In this document: positions 13,501 to 26,092 of the stretch, piece after piece | Layout of the letters: each line of letters begins with the position of its first letter | How positions within the stretch are numbered: position 1 is the first letter of the stretch | NCBI GenBank assembly: GCA_013397075.1 | Contig: VWZS01007477.1 | Span: 268,737-332,736 of the forward strand | From: Rhabdornis inornatus | Taxonomy: Eukaryota; Chordata; Aves; Passeriformes; Rhabdornithidae | Reading direction: 5' to 3' | DNA: 64,000 nucleotides | The notes under the pieces: generated by a model | The model's input: the letters and a program-made list of their open reading frames with translations, nothing else | Told to the model about the DNA's origin: nothing | Database searches by the model: none | Program-made: the position numbers and the translations under genes

Positions 13501-13776
13501 GATTTACAATCCAGTTTAAAATTATAAAAAACTTTTAAAAGTGAGCCTACTTTATATTAGCAAACTCCAAATCTTGCAATGCCAGATTTCAGCAGAGGAA
13601 GAGCTAAACTCCTGGGGGCAATTAGCCCCACCTCCCCTGGCTAAAATCAGAGCTTGTACACATGACAGATCAAGTTGAAGAGTTCTGTATTTGCTTTTTA
13701 TCACGTTAACTTTTGGAGAACCAATTCTCTGCTTGCACTTTCTGTTATCAAAATTAAAACACATCAACACTACTTA

Positions 13777-13870
13777 GAAAACCAACCAACCAGCCAACCA
13801 ACCGAAAAAAGAAAAAAAAGCCCCAAACCCACAAAAAATAGAGAAAAAAAAATCCCAAACCAACCCAAAA
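13777..13870 (+). repeat. A/C-rich low-complexity tract with AACC units
   Basis: An AACC tetranucleotide stretch leads into A-runs separated by CCCC, ACCC and TCCC. Same plus-strand A/C bias as the tract at 20871. Confidence 0.85.
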
Positions 13871-15727
13871 GATTTTGGTTCACCTTTTTGTACATTCTAA
13901 GATTGCTTAAAGCACACTGCTGCAGTTTAGGTGGTCTCTCTTCAGAGTTTTCCTTTTAACACCAACCTTGCACATTTCAAGACAGCTTGCCCTGCACATG
14001 AAACTCTTTTAGCTGCAAACCAAATGCATCTGTCTTGCAGTTGCTTTCTACTCTGTGCAGTTAAGTCAGTTCTAAATATAACTGTTTTCCTCATGCAGTC
14101 ATTAAGACACTTTTTCTCTGTGTGATGGAGGTATGTCCCCCCCATCAAACAGCACAATGTCACACTTAGGACCAGAGAAACCATTAGGGGCAACAGAGGG
14201 TTTTATAAACATGTTTTATGGCCAGGCCATTCAAAGCAGCTCGGTTAGATACAAGATATGACTTACTGTCACTGTGCTCACTCACTACAGCAACTTGAAA
14301 AATGCCTTTAAAATCTCAGAAGAACAAGGCTAGCTGTTGTCAGAGCCCATCAAACCAATGTGTTTAACTCAGACCAAATGATAGCCCGAGACTTCTTATC
14401 AAGGAAATGGTTTCTTGGTTTCTTTGCCTACACAAAACATTCTTTTATGCCTTTCACTTTATGAGCAATGCAAACCTGGGCTTGCCCAGAAAGCTGCTGC
14501 TCACAGACCAACAACTGAGATCTAGGGCTCCTCACAGAAGTGTATGACAAGTGCAGATCTAGGCCTTGATACGTTTCATAACCTTCAACATTTGCACAAT
14601 GAACTAACGTGGAAACGCTGCCTTTCAAAAGTCTCTAGAGCTGGGGCTTATTTTACAGTGTCTTCCAAAAGCCCAAACCATTTTCTCTGTTTGTTTGATC
14701 AATTTACTTCCTTGAATTTCAGTGTACAGGTGCTAAATGGTGCCTTCCCTGTGCTGTCAAACAACCCCTGGAAAAGGATTAATGCTCTGCAGATACTGCA
14801 GCAGGAACACAAGAATGACTGGAAGCACACCTTGATTCTGAGAGCTGTCTGAGGAAAAAGCCCATTATGTCTCCCAAGTCTTCTAAACTGTGTCTGCTCA
14901 AAGGGGATCAAGTGCAGGCATTTCTGAGACTGAACACCAGTGTTGTTATCCACACTGACCTTCTCACTATGAATAGATCCAAATCATTCTTACAGCCAGA
15001 TCAATATTTCTAAAACATGTCTCTCAGAAAAAAAAATAAAATCTTAATTCTTGAGGTAGAGATTTTGAGTGCTGAAGGGGTAAATTACACTTTTAAGAAT
15101 ACATTATATTTTTAGTTCGTAAACAACCTCATCTTAGCCTCAGTTATGTAAAAACAATGGAACAAGGAATCCAACAAGCTTTTTATAAACATTAAGATGG
15201 CAATGAGCAGATGAGTGCAAACTAACTAATTCTAAATTTGCAGATGGCAGATTTTCTCTGAAGGCTTGAAAAGTTGCAGGCCCATGGGATTTTCCTTCTG
15301 CTTTGTTCAGCAGTGCAAATCCACAGCTGGAACGCCAAAGCTCTGGAGAGGATCCAGAGGAAGAAAGTTATCAGATCTAGAAAACATGACCTACCAGGAA
15401 AGGAATTGGGTTTGTTTAAATTTAGAGAAGACTGATGTGAGAAGATAACCACTTTCAAATAAGGAAAAGGTAAGAGCAAAGCAGAGGAGCAGCTCTTGGC
15501 CATTCCTACCAAGGACAGGCTATGAAGCAAAGACCTTGAGTTGCAGCAAGGCAACCCCAGGTTGGGCATTTGAGGGCTCGTTCTGACCCCACCAACAGTC
15601 ACACACCAGAAGGGATCAGCTCCTGGGGGCACTGGGGAACTGCTGGGACAGAGCTTGGTCCCAGCAGGTGACACAAGCATTCCTCAGGAACCAGCTCACA
15701 CTCTGTGGGGCAGAGGCATGAACTAGG

Positions 15728-16168
15728 TGATGCCACTGATGCTTTAAGTTTCAGCTTTCATGTTTTCCAGACTCTGTACTGCATTGGTGTGTGACTCTGA
15801 AGTTCATATAAAGTATTAGCAAGTTTTCCTCCCAGCTCAGTCACACAAAACAATCCTTTTCCAGCCCCAGAACCAAGGACATCATTGCAGCTTCAGGCCC
15901 AGAAAGTGCAAACAGCAGAGAATTGAGGAGAGAATCTGGGAGGATGGGACTGCAGAACCTGGAGCTGGAATTGGACAATTAACCCCAGTATGGAAATGGA
16001 TCAAAACTTATAAAAGTGTAAAAACTTGTGACTCTGGGTCCATCTTGGGTGTAGCCACAGCCAGGCTCTTGCACTGCCCAAGGTGAATCTTTTGAAGGCC
16101 TTTTAATAAATCCCTACTTTATTGCTTTAACTCTGTCCAGCCTCTCCTCCAGGCAGCCTCTCCAGGCA
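15728..16168 (+). mobile_element. solo LTR of an endogenous retrovirus (passerine-type)
   Basis: A segment of about 440 bases has LTR architecture: a TATA box (tataaaag, 16009-16016) and a polyadenylation signal (aataaa, 16105-16110) about 90 bases downstream. It also has the phrases gggtccatcttgggtgtagc and aaggtgaatcttttgaag between them. These match my memory of passerine LTR families. No internal gag, pol or env sequence lies next to it, so it is a solo LTR left by recombination. Ends are approximate: TG at 15728 and CA at 16168 are plausible, but I could not confirm a target-site duplication. Confidence 0.7.
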
Positions 16169-19100
16169 TCACCATGAGCCTGAGCAGTAAAAGGCCCCAA
16201 CAGAAGCAAGCCTGCAGTGGGAGCACATCCTTGGGTAGGCATGGGGGAATCCAGCTGCCTGAGAGACTTCCCAGATGTTCCAGTGACCAGGCAGCTCTGT
16301 CAGCTGCAGGGCAGGAACCTGTGGGTGCCTGAGGAGCTCCTGTGCCCTGCACAGCTGCTGGACACTGCTGGACACTGCTGCAGCAACAGCACGGGCTGCA
16401 GCCACCTGTGAGGCAGCCAGGATGGGATGGAACACCAGGCTGGGGAAGAGAAGGCTCCACCTCCTGCTGGTGCTGCCCATGGGAGCTTTGGGAACAAGGC
16501 TGCCTTGTCCCCAGACACCCCATCCTACCACATATCTGCCTGAGCCTCCCTATCACATCCAGATTTCTGTTTCTGCACTGATTAAAGTTAATGTGGAATT
16601 GGTGGGAAGCCTGAATTTCCCTAGGATTTTATCTTTCTACTTTGCCAGTGAAAGTATCTTTGCAGTGTTTATGCAAGTCAAGCATGCAAAGAAATTACTT
16701 TTTTTATTTACAAACAAATTCACAGTGGATTTTTTAGCTGTGATGTATAACTGTGTATGGATTTTTCTGACTCTCTAAGGCATTCAAATGGCATTACTTT
16801 CAGGAAAACACTGTATCTATTCAAGCCACTTTATATATAATCTCTTTTGATGAGGAATGGATATAGCACAGTACAAAGAATAAAAATGCAAATAATTTAC
16901 CGAGCATCCAATAAGGAAATCATTAGATTAAAATTACTTTATATTGTATTTTTGTTACAAGTTCCACTTATCAACAATTATTCCCTCTAAGAAGAAAGAG
17001 CACAGGAGAAAGAAGCAGCCTATTTCTAGGATAAAGTATTCCTTTAAAACTCAGTCAGACTAATTCAGCCATTCACATTTGCCACTGAAATTAAAAAAAA
17101 AAAAAAAGAAAAAAGAGGTTTTCTCTGACTGCAAGAACACTTCAGGAAGAAATTCTGATGCTGTGCTTTTCTGGTGATCAAATACTTGCATGCAATGGTG
17201 CTTCCATGTCCTTCCTATCATTCATATAAACTAGCTTTGTTCTCCTAAGACTGAATTTACCATTTCTTGCTTGGGATTCAAGCTATTTATGAACTGGCAG
17301 CTACCTATTTCAGATCTGTCTCTGGGATCTGTGCAGGAATAACATGATCAGTTCAACCATAGCCATGAAAGGCACGTGATATTTTTTTCCTGAGGTGAGT
17401 GCATTATGCAGTGAATTTGGCTGCAATTTCTCCTCCTCAACTACCACACTCAGGGTACAAACAAAAGTAGTAGGAAGACAGTGTGTAAAATACATGCCAG
17501 TGTGTAAAATACCCAAACCATGTAACTCAGCATCAGTGAAGTGATGGTTTTCTTCCAGCAGAAGTGGGAAGCCTGCTCATCTGAGATTTACATGTGTGCT
17601 TTCACAAACTGTGAGGAAACTGACTGAACAAAGGGTGACTTAGATCAGCAAGAGTAGGCAGCATATAGGCCTAAATATGAAATTAGGATTACAGGAACTA
17701 TTTATAAAGAGAAACAATGCATTCTCCTTGAATTGCTCTTTTTTTTTTCTTTTTGCTTATAGAAACAGATTACTCAGCAAAGAGTGGGTTGATGCTAATA
17801 CATGGGAATTCTTCCCTTTGGAAACAGCTTTCATCTCTGCACTCTTTATGCAAGTGAAAAGTCTATTTGGTACCACTCTGAGAGCTTCATTTATTTATTT
17901 TTCCAAAGGCTGCTTTTGTTGATAGATATAATTATTGTCGTAAGGATGTTGAGTCATTAACTCCAACCCAGTTTTCTTGTCCATTAGCTTTAATTTCATA
18001 CCATTAATGAAATGGTTCATCTTCTCAGTGGGGAAACGATTGGGTTCTGGCTCTCATGGGCTCAGCAGGCTTTGTGCTGCACCACCAGGATGCCTTCTGC
18101 AGGCAGCTCTGCTCCAAGCCACGTGTTATGGGGCTAGTGACCAGCAATGCAGCGTGCCAAAGTGCTTTCTGAGTGGCCACACATCCCTGTGGTCCATGGC
18201 TGATCACCACATTATCACCAGGGAGATGAATCTCAGCATACCCCTGGTGAATCCCTGCCTCATTAGGGTCATGGCTGCTCCAGATACAATTCCTTCCCTC
18301 TGTGACACTGCAGCAGGCACACTCATCCTAGGTGCTAGTGCTCATTTACACCCAGCTGGTTTCAGTTATGAGGGTGTTCCTGGGATCTCACCCAGCTCCA
18401 ACACGACCAACAAAGATTATTCTGAATACAGCTTGGTGCTCAGTGGATTGAACACAGTGAGCAGCACCATGGCTGGCTTGCTTCTGCTAGCTGCCAACAC
18501 GAAGCAAAGGAAAGGATAAAACAATCCCCAGCTCTGGGAAGGAGAAACCATTCTTCCTGCACTAACCCAGCTGCTGTTCTGTGCAGCAGGCACTGACCCT
18601 GCACCTCCTGTCACCCAGAGGGTCAACACCCACTGCCAGAGCAGCACTGTGGTCCAGCTGGGACTGCTCCATGGCAAAAGCTGCTAGACTGTGCACTGGG
18701 GTTACTAATATTTCACTCACTCACCAGTTATTCAGCTTTGAGAAGAATGGTCCATGACTGAGCTGTGTCTGTCCATTTGGGGCAGGGGGCTCTGCTCCCA
18801 GAGCAAGCAAAATAGCTCAGCCTGGCCCAAGGACTGTCCTCTGGCACTGGAAAATGGTCTGTAAGAAACATTCCCAGCCCCAAGACTCGTAGGTAGAGGT
18901 CACAGAAGGTCCCTCAGGGCAAGGTCTGCAGCCACTGGTTTGCCTGGGCCATGGTCATGGCATGTGTGTTTGGCAGGTCATTGTAATCCATCCTGCTGCC
19001 AACACACGTGAACAGAAAATAAAAAATAGTATGTGTGACTGTCAGACAATCAGGTTTTCTTGATGCACAAGAACTGGGAAATGGGGCAGAACACAGGTGC

Positions 19101-20870
19101 AGTTCTTGCTTATGTGCAATGACTCTATTCCTTGAATGCCTTGAGCTCAGTCCCCAGTGGAGGCTGAGGCAGGGATTCAGTGTGCACAGAGGTTCTGTGC
19201 CTTCCCAGACACTCCACAAATTACCACTTACAGCACAAAAGCCCAAAGAGAAGAGGCACTGGCCCTCTTTCAGCTCCCCATACACAGCTTTGGATGCAGA
19301 CCTGGACCCAGGCACAAACACACTCGATGCCATTGGAACTCTCCATCTTCTGCATCTCCTGGTGCCTCTCCCATCCATCCCATCTGTCTGGGAGTAGGTG
19401 AACGATGCCAGTGCAGCCCATGGCTCTCACATGGCCAAGCAGAGGATCTTTTCTTTGTAGCTTGCTGTAACTTCCTTCCCACAGGCATCGCTGAGCAACT
19501 ATTTTCATTTTGTACCCCAACAGCCAAGCTGGAACTATTAATGCCACCTACCAAGTGTTATAAATACCAGAGTGAGGTACACCCTTGATCTCTGGTGTGT
19601 TACTAGCTTCCTGTTGGGACCACATATGATCCATTGCTCACACAAATGATGGACTTGGCAGCAAGTGGCTCTGTCTAGATGTAGCTCTGAAACCAAATTT
19701 TTCCCCCGACTCCCTGAGCCTCACTAGTTTTACTGGAGTTCCCATGTCACACAGACATTTGCAAAACCAGATGGAATCCTTCACATCCATAGCTCTCTTT
19801 CTCTGTTTCTGGCATATGACTAACTGGTTTTGTACTCCAGCTTTAGATTTTTCTCCTTTTTTTTCTTTCTTTTTTAATAACTTGTTTTCAGGATGAAAGG
19901 TTTTTTTCCACAATGGCTGCAAAAACATGAGTGTTCACACCAACAGCTCTGAGTGAGGTGGGGAAAGGGACAGAAAACCATCTGCTTGAACAACTTTATG
20001 TAAGTTCAGTCAGGAAGGGGAAAACCAATGCTATTTGAAGGGTGGTCCAACATCTGACTGGTTCATATGTAACATAAAACTTTCACCTATATAAAAAATA
20101 TTTTATATAATGATTTAAGTATTCTGTTAAACAGGTACAAAAAAGGCACAGTAAAGTAAAAGGTTCATTCATTTACTCAGGTGCATTTGTTTAAACAAGA
20201 AACAGCCACAAGATTAACCCTTTCCTTATTCCAAGCTGAAGAAGGTCCCCCCTTCTTTTATGAAGCAGGAGAAAAGCAAATTTTGGACAAACTGCAACCT
20301 CCAATTGGCCAAAGCCACCCCTGGAATCCAGTGCTGGCACCTTTTACCCCTCAAACCCACTTGTTCTCTGCTTTGCAGATGTTCTACAAACACTCCTTTG
20401 TGTAAGTGCAAACACACACACACACACAGACTTTCTCAAACATTTGTTGGAAGAGCTACAATCGCCACTGAAATTCATTTTATGAGTTTAGAAACTCCAC
20501 CAAGCACTCTCTGTGAGCTCTATCCCTCTAAAGCTGCTACAGGGCTTGTGAACTAATGTCTCATGCTTACCTCAATCTGCTGGTTTTGTACCAGGCAAAA
20601 CCAGGAGAAAACCATTTTATTCTGCTTTGGTGCTACTACTTGAGCTACAGCCCCAGGCTCTGATTCTGACAACACAGAGCCATTTTATACATATGAATAA
20701 TCACTCCAAGTTTAATGAAGCTCCTCACATCTCCATTAGCAATTGTTTTGGCTGCCAAAAGGCCCTGCCTATCAGCCCTGGAGAAGCCTGGAAACAGAGG
20801 AGTGATAATACTGGGAGGCTCACTTTGGGAAAGGCTGTGGTTTTCTGGTGATAGGACACAGAATTGCAAG

Positions 20871-20990
20871 ACAAAAAAAACCCCAAAAAACCAAAAACAA
20901 AACAAAAACAAAACAAAACAAACCCCAAAAAAACAAAAACAACAACCAAAAAAAAACCCAAACAACAACAACAAACCCACACACCAAAAA
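20871..20990 (+). repeat. 120-base tract of only A and C
   Basis: Every base from 20871 to 20990 is A or C, as irregular AAAAC, AACAA and AAACCCC blocks. On the TEAD1 transcript strand it would be a U/G-only run. Low-complexity frames on both strands here (F/G/C-rich or K/N/Q-rich) are artefacts. Confidence 0.97.
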
Positions 20991-22984
20991 GAAAAAAAAC
21001 CTGAAGGGGTGAAATCACAATGCCACAGCCCTCTGCAAGGCTGAGATTTAATCCCAGTTTTCTGGCCTTGTTCTCACCAATTCTAAGCAGAAAGAGATTT
21101 CAGGGACCAGCACGTGAGATCAGGTAGGATTTGGAGTCCATGTCACGCAGTCATAACAAGTCCAGCACTAGAAAACCCACCTCGGGTTTTTGTGTATACA
21201 GAAAAATCAAAACAACAATTTTGTTTTCAAGTGCAGTAGCTGTCAAATAAAAGTATTTTAACTCATTTTGCTTCCCAACTGCTAGCAGTAGTGTTATGGG
21301 CAAATTACTCGCCAAATTAAATTTTAAGTCTGAGTTGTTCATCTGTCTATTACAAAGGAAGCCTTCTCTGCAAGGAAATGAGCATTGCTAACATACAGGA
21401 CTCCTTCACTGCAACTTCTTTCTTCCATCTCCCTCTTGCCTCCAGCACCTGTCCTCCCACAGGTGGGGAATGCACTGGCACATAATGTCCATAGGACTGT
21501 TTCACAGAGATAATGACAGATCTATGGCTTTTGCTTTGCCCACAATGGAAAATATATTTCTTGCATTCATCTAAGATTCCTCTGAGAACTAAGGATGCTT
21601 TCATGCAGCAGGACTTGCATCTTCTGCAAGGGAGTAGTAGAAAACTCTTTCCTGCTGAGATCCTGAAACAATCCCAAGCTGTGGCAATCTTTAATTGCTG
21701 GACGTAAGCAAAACCTGCAAAGACTGGCTACAGCATTTTCAAAACTCAATATAATAGTTATGCAGTCATTCTGTGCTTCTCTTGTCGTTACTGCCCGTTG
21801 AGGAAGCAATTTCTGTCTTAAGCTCTGACTTATATTTCCAGTCTATTTCAACTCCTTGTTCAGTGTAGTTTAATCCTGCTTTAGGGGGTGTCAATCTTCC
21901 ACAAAAATAACTTTGCTGGCAGCCATTGGAACCGTGAATTCACTGGACACCAGTGGAGCTAAAGAAGAGATGGCTGGGCTCAGAATCAGCAGAAAACAGA
22001 ACATCAAAAAACCCAAACAAAAAGCACAAGCCTAGGAACTAATCCTAGTAATTCTCCTGGACTTTAAAAATCTCAAACTTGACAGAAATGGTGATTTCAC
22101 AGCACGCTCATTTCTGCCACAGCATCCCTTCCTCCCCTGTGCTCTCCGTTCACATTTTCATGGGCAATCATCACCTGCCCTAAGAACAGCTTCCCTGTCC
22201 AAGACCTTGCTCTGGTTCCCAGCTCTGACTCCAGAGCTCCCTGGGTGCCCCTCTCAGGAGCGTCCCATGAAGTTGTGATGCCAACAAAATGCCAATAATG
22301 TTTTCAAATGACAAAAGAAAAGTATGTCTGCCCACAGTGGTCAAAAATACCTTGCTAAAACCAGCCAATAGTCTAAATTTCTGGTATAAATAGAATGTCT
22401 CTAACACATTCTATTCTCTCTAACATATACTGATATTTAATATCTGAAGGTTACTACAAAATCTGTTTAGGAAGAACCGTTAGTGCTCATGCACGCACAC
22501 AGTTCTATTTGAAATGTTTAGTCAAGCTTAGAAAAGACCAACTCAATCATTTATACATTTAGATTATGTTAAGTCACACTGGCTCTTCAAAATTGCTTCT
22601 GTTTTTCATAAAATCCATGCACAAGTGTTCCTTTAACTCCATTTATTGTAGTGAAAACTGAGCACCTGTAGTATGGCTTCTCCAGTATGTTTTGAATTAG
22701 AGGTTCAGGGTGGCTTCATGTTGACAGCTGAGACTTCAAATTTCACAATTTAATTCACCACCACCAAACACCATTAAAACCCTGCACTTTTTTTCTTTTT
22801 AAATTTCAGGCTGCAGGCTTTTCAGCCCTTGCAGGGCAGGCATCTCTTTAAGCCAGAACAATTTCTGGCCTTGCAGGGAAAGCAAATGTCAGAATGGGAG
22901 ATGTGACTATCAATCCTGAACTATTTAGTGTTGTTTCTAGTGAAACTAACACTTCAAGAAAAGCATTAGAGTGCCCTTGGTTCT

Positions 22985-23045
22985 TCTCCTGCTTAGCCAC
23001 TGATTTGCTGTGTGGTTCTTTAAACCTTCCTGTGCTTTACCATTT
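22985..23045 (+). mobile_element. possible MIR-like fragment
   Basis: gccactgatttgctgtgtgg followed by aaaccttcctgtgctttacc recalls the central MIR region. Short and weak. Confidence 0.3.
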
Positions 23046-25939
23046 GTCACATCCTCTTCAATGAGAAGCTCAGTCAGGTTGTGATCCAGTTCCTCAAACC
23101 TTCCTGCTAGTTAAATCCTTGGAAATCCTAGCAAATATATTTCATTTTACTATTCTTGCTATTATTAAGATTAAATGGATACAAATAAGAAGGAGAGAGC
23201 AACCCAGGCAAAAAAAGAATTACCCAGAAAGGGAATGAGACAGCAAATGACACAGAGAAAATAAATTATTTTGGCTTTCTCCCTCAGAATAGCTGTTGGT
23301 TTCCTCAAATAACATTTTTAAAATTTTATTTGAAAGCATTTAAAAAATGCTGATGAACATTACAGTAGAAGCAACCTTGGCTCTTGGTAGAGAAATATTA
23401 CGACTTAGAGCCAAGGACTTACTTTTCACATGTGAATTGTTTTTTGAACAGCATTTCCTGGCTCAATGCCACTGCACCACAGATAGATATGGCAGCAGAT
23501 AAGTGTATGAGATTTTAGATCAAGAAGAGTGTCACTTTTACAATGAATACATTTGTAGTCAGAGCTCAAAAGTGGGTTTATTTCTGCTGTGCATGAAAGA
23601 TGTATTGCACACTGTTTTATTAATACACTTTTCTTCTTAAAATGGAATGTAATTCAGATTTTCTGACACTGCAGCTGCAATTTGATGGTTGGGTTTCCTA
23701 ACCATGTGGATTTACAGTAACAAACTCTTCAATTTTCTTTCCCCCTCTAGCTCACCTTTCTGCCACCTTGATTTATTTCTGTTTCACAGCTGTGCCTACC
23801 AAATGATTCTTGCTCTCACTCCACACTTTTCCCCCTCTTCCTGCAGCTGATCCAAACTAAAACACAGATTTTCTGGGAATGTGAAATTAAAGAACTCTCA
23901 GAGCAAGCATACAATGTCCAGAATTGAAGGGAACAATTTACCAGAGGGTGGGGGAGAACAGCCTGAAGGCTAGAGGTTCAAATTAAGAAAGATTTAAAAA
24001 CCTTCAGCTTAGATTCCACCATCAGTAGTCACTAAGCACACCAGGAACTCTTCCCTTCTATGAAATTTACCCATCTCCTGGGTTTACAGCACTGACCACC
24101 ATAAGCAGCAATTGCTTGAGTTACGTAAACAAAGCCCCAAATACTCCCAAAATCGGTGCTGCTGCTTTTAAAACTGGCACCAGAAAACCTTAGTATCACA
24201 AACATCATCCAAAAGGCAAACCAAGCCAAACAAACAGTGAAAACCAGACTGAAGCAGGGAACAAGGGAACACACCGAGGACCACAAAATGAAATTAATGG
24301 GTAAAATCCTGGTGAGAACTGAGGGAGCCTGCCCCCAGCTCCTTCCCCTCTCCAGAGCAGAGCAGATGTGAAGGAGAGCTGGGTGCTGTGCCCCATCCAG
24401 CAGGCAGCTTCCCTTCCCTAGTGCTTCACAGGGATCATTCCAAGGATGAAAGTGTAGCCCTGTGTTAATGCATTAATTACTGAAAAGTTACTTAACCTTG
24501 AGCCATATCTTTAGGTAATGAGCTTGGGCTTGCCTAAGTCTCCCGGAAAGGGGGCAGAAGGAAACCCTCTGGCTTGTGTTTCCTGAGGAGTGGGCATGCC
24601 CTGGGTGCTTGGTGGGGATGTTTTTGGGCACTGCCCAGCAGGGACAGGCTCTGGGGGAGCAGCAGAGTGTGCAGACTGCAATTCCAGGGCAGCCCAGCTG
24701 CCAGCCACGCCGAGATCTGCAGCGATAACAATTACACTTAAAAGCCTCACTACACGTCTGAATGCATTTACACATTCTCCTTTTACTCCCTATTTATTAT
24801 TAATGGCAGCTCAGCTAATATCAAGACCCCAGTGTGTTTGGCACCGTGGGTGCACAGAAGGGCAGCAAGTTCTTGCTCCAAGGAGTTTACAGACTAATTA
24901 GGAATGACAGCAGATGGAGGGTAAACATTGTGAGCCCTTCTGCTTTTCATTAGGAAACTTGAATCAGGTAACAATTTATAAGCAGACAGGAACAATGGCA
25001 CGCTCAGTCATGTGCCACAGTCCAGGCTGTGCCATAGCCCTGTCAGTGTCACACCCTGTGTGACAGTGGCCACTTCCAGGACAGAGACCTGGCCCCAGGA
25101 GGTTCAGTGCTCTACAGACCACCGCCTGTATGGAGATTCTGCAGGAAGCAAGCAGGAAGGCAGATATTTAAATCCACTCCTGTTCACCAAAGGACTTCAC
25201 GTGTAAGCCCAGAACATGCATCTGATGGCATTTGGCAGTCCCTCACATCTTAGATGCCATTCCTGAGTCCACCTTAAATCAGCTGCCTATGTCACTTCAT
25301 ATTAACGACTGTGAAGTCATTAAAGTCACAGGTTGCCCTTACAGGCCTCCACAAAAAGAGGAGTTTGAGGCCAAAACTGGTGATTTTTGTTCACCTGAGG
25401 ACCACACTGGTCATTCACCAAGAAGCTGCAGTGTTTTACACATCTTGAAACTCTTGCTGTGGTAGCAGACCCATCCCAGAGGCACCAGGCTCTGTGGGGC
25501 TGAGCTGCACATGGACATTTGAGGAAAGCACTGGGGTCTGAGCTGAGCCAACAGCATTTGGGGGAACAGCTCCCCTGGATGTTAGGATTTAGGATAATGA
25601 TGCACAGAGACCCCTCCAGCAGTGGGTTCAAGTGAGCATAGGGACCCATATCTCCCAGAGCACAGCTGACCTTGTGCCCAGGGTGGCAAACACAGCTCTC
25701 CCCTGGCTGAGATGGCCTGAGCAGGATGGTTTTGCATTCAGCCCTCTCAGAGGCCATACCTCAGTGCTGCAGGGCTCCAGAAACCCACCAGCTGCGCTTT
25801 AGATCTGAGATTAATGTCACACTCCAGCTTCATCTGCTGCATTTCCTACTGCTCTGCAAGGAGATCTGGCTCTGCAGCCTGGCCTGTAGGATTGGCAGCT
25901 TGCTGGTCCCTTCCCTGGGAGGACACCCTGGGAGCTCCT

Positions 25940-26092
25940 CTTGTGCAGAATGCCTTCAGCAGAGCATCTTGTGCAGAACGCCTTATACAGAACCTCTTGT
26001 GCAGAACCCCTTGAGCAGAGCCCCCTGAGCAGAGCCCCTTGTGCAGAACCCCTTATACAGAACCCCTTATGCAGAACCCCTTGTGCAGAACC
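25940..26092 (+). repeat. 15-bp tandem repeat (about 10 units)
   Basis: Units follow cttgtgcagaacccc with substitutions such as cttatacagaacccc and cttgagcagagcccc. The period is a multiple of three, so repetitive frames stay open across it (for example VQNPLYRTPYAEPL). This is a minisatellite, not a coding sequence. Confidence 0.95.

Noticed and set aside
17977..18519. 180-codon plus-strand open frame
   Set aside because: No ATG at its 5' end, no recognisable domain, no splice signals that fit, and it is antisense to TEAD1. Its length is within what a locally GC-richer stretch can give by chance.
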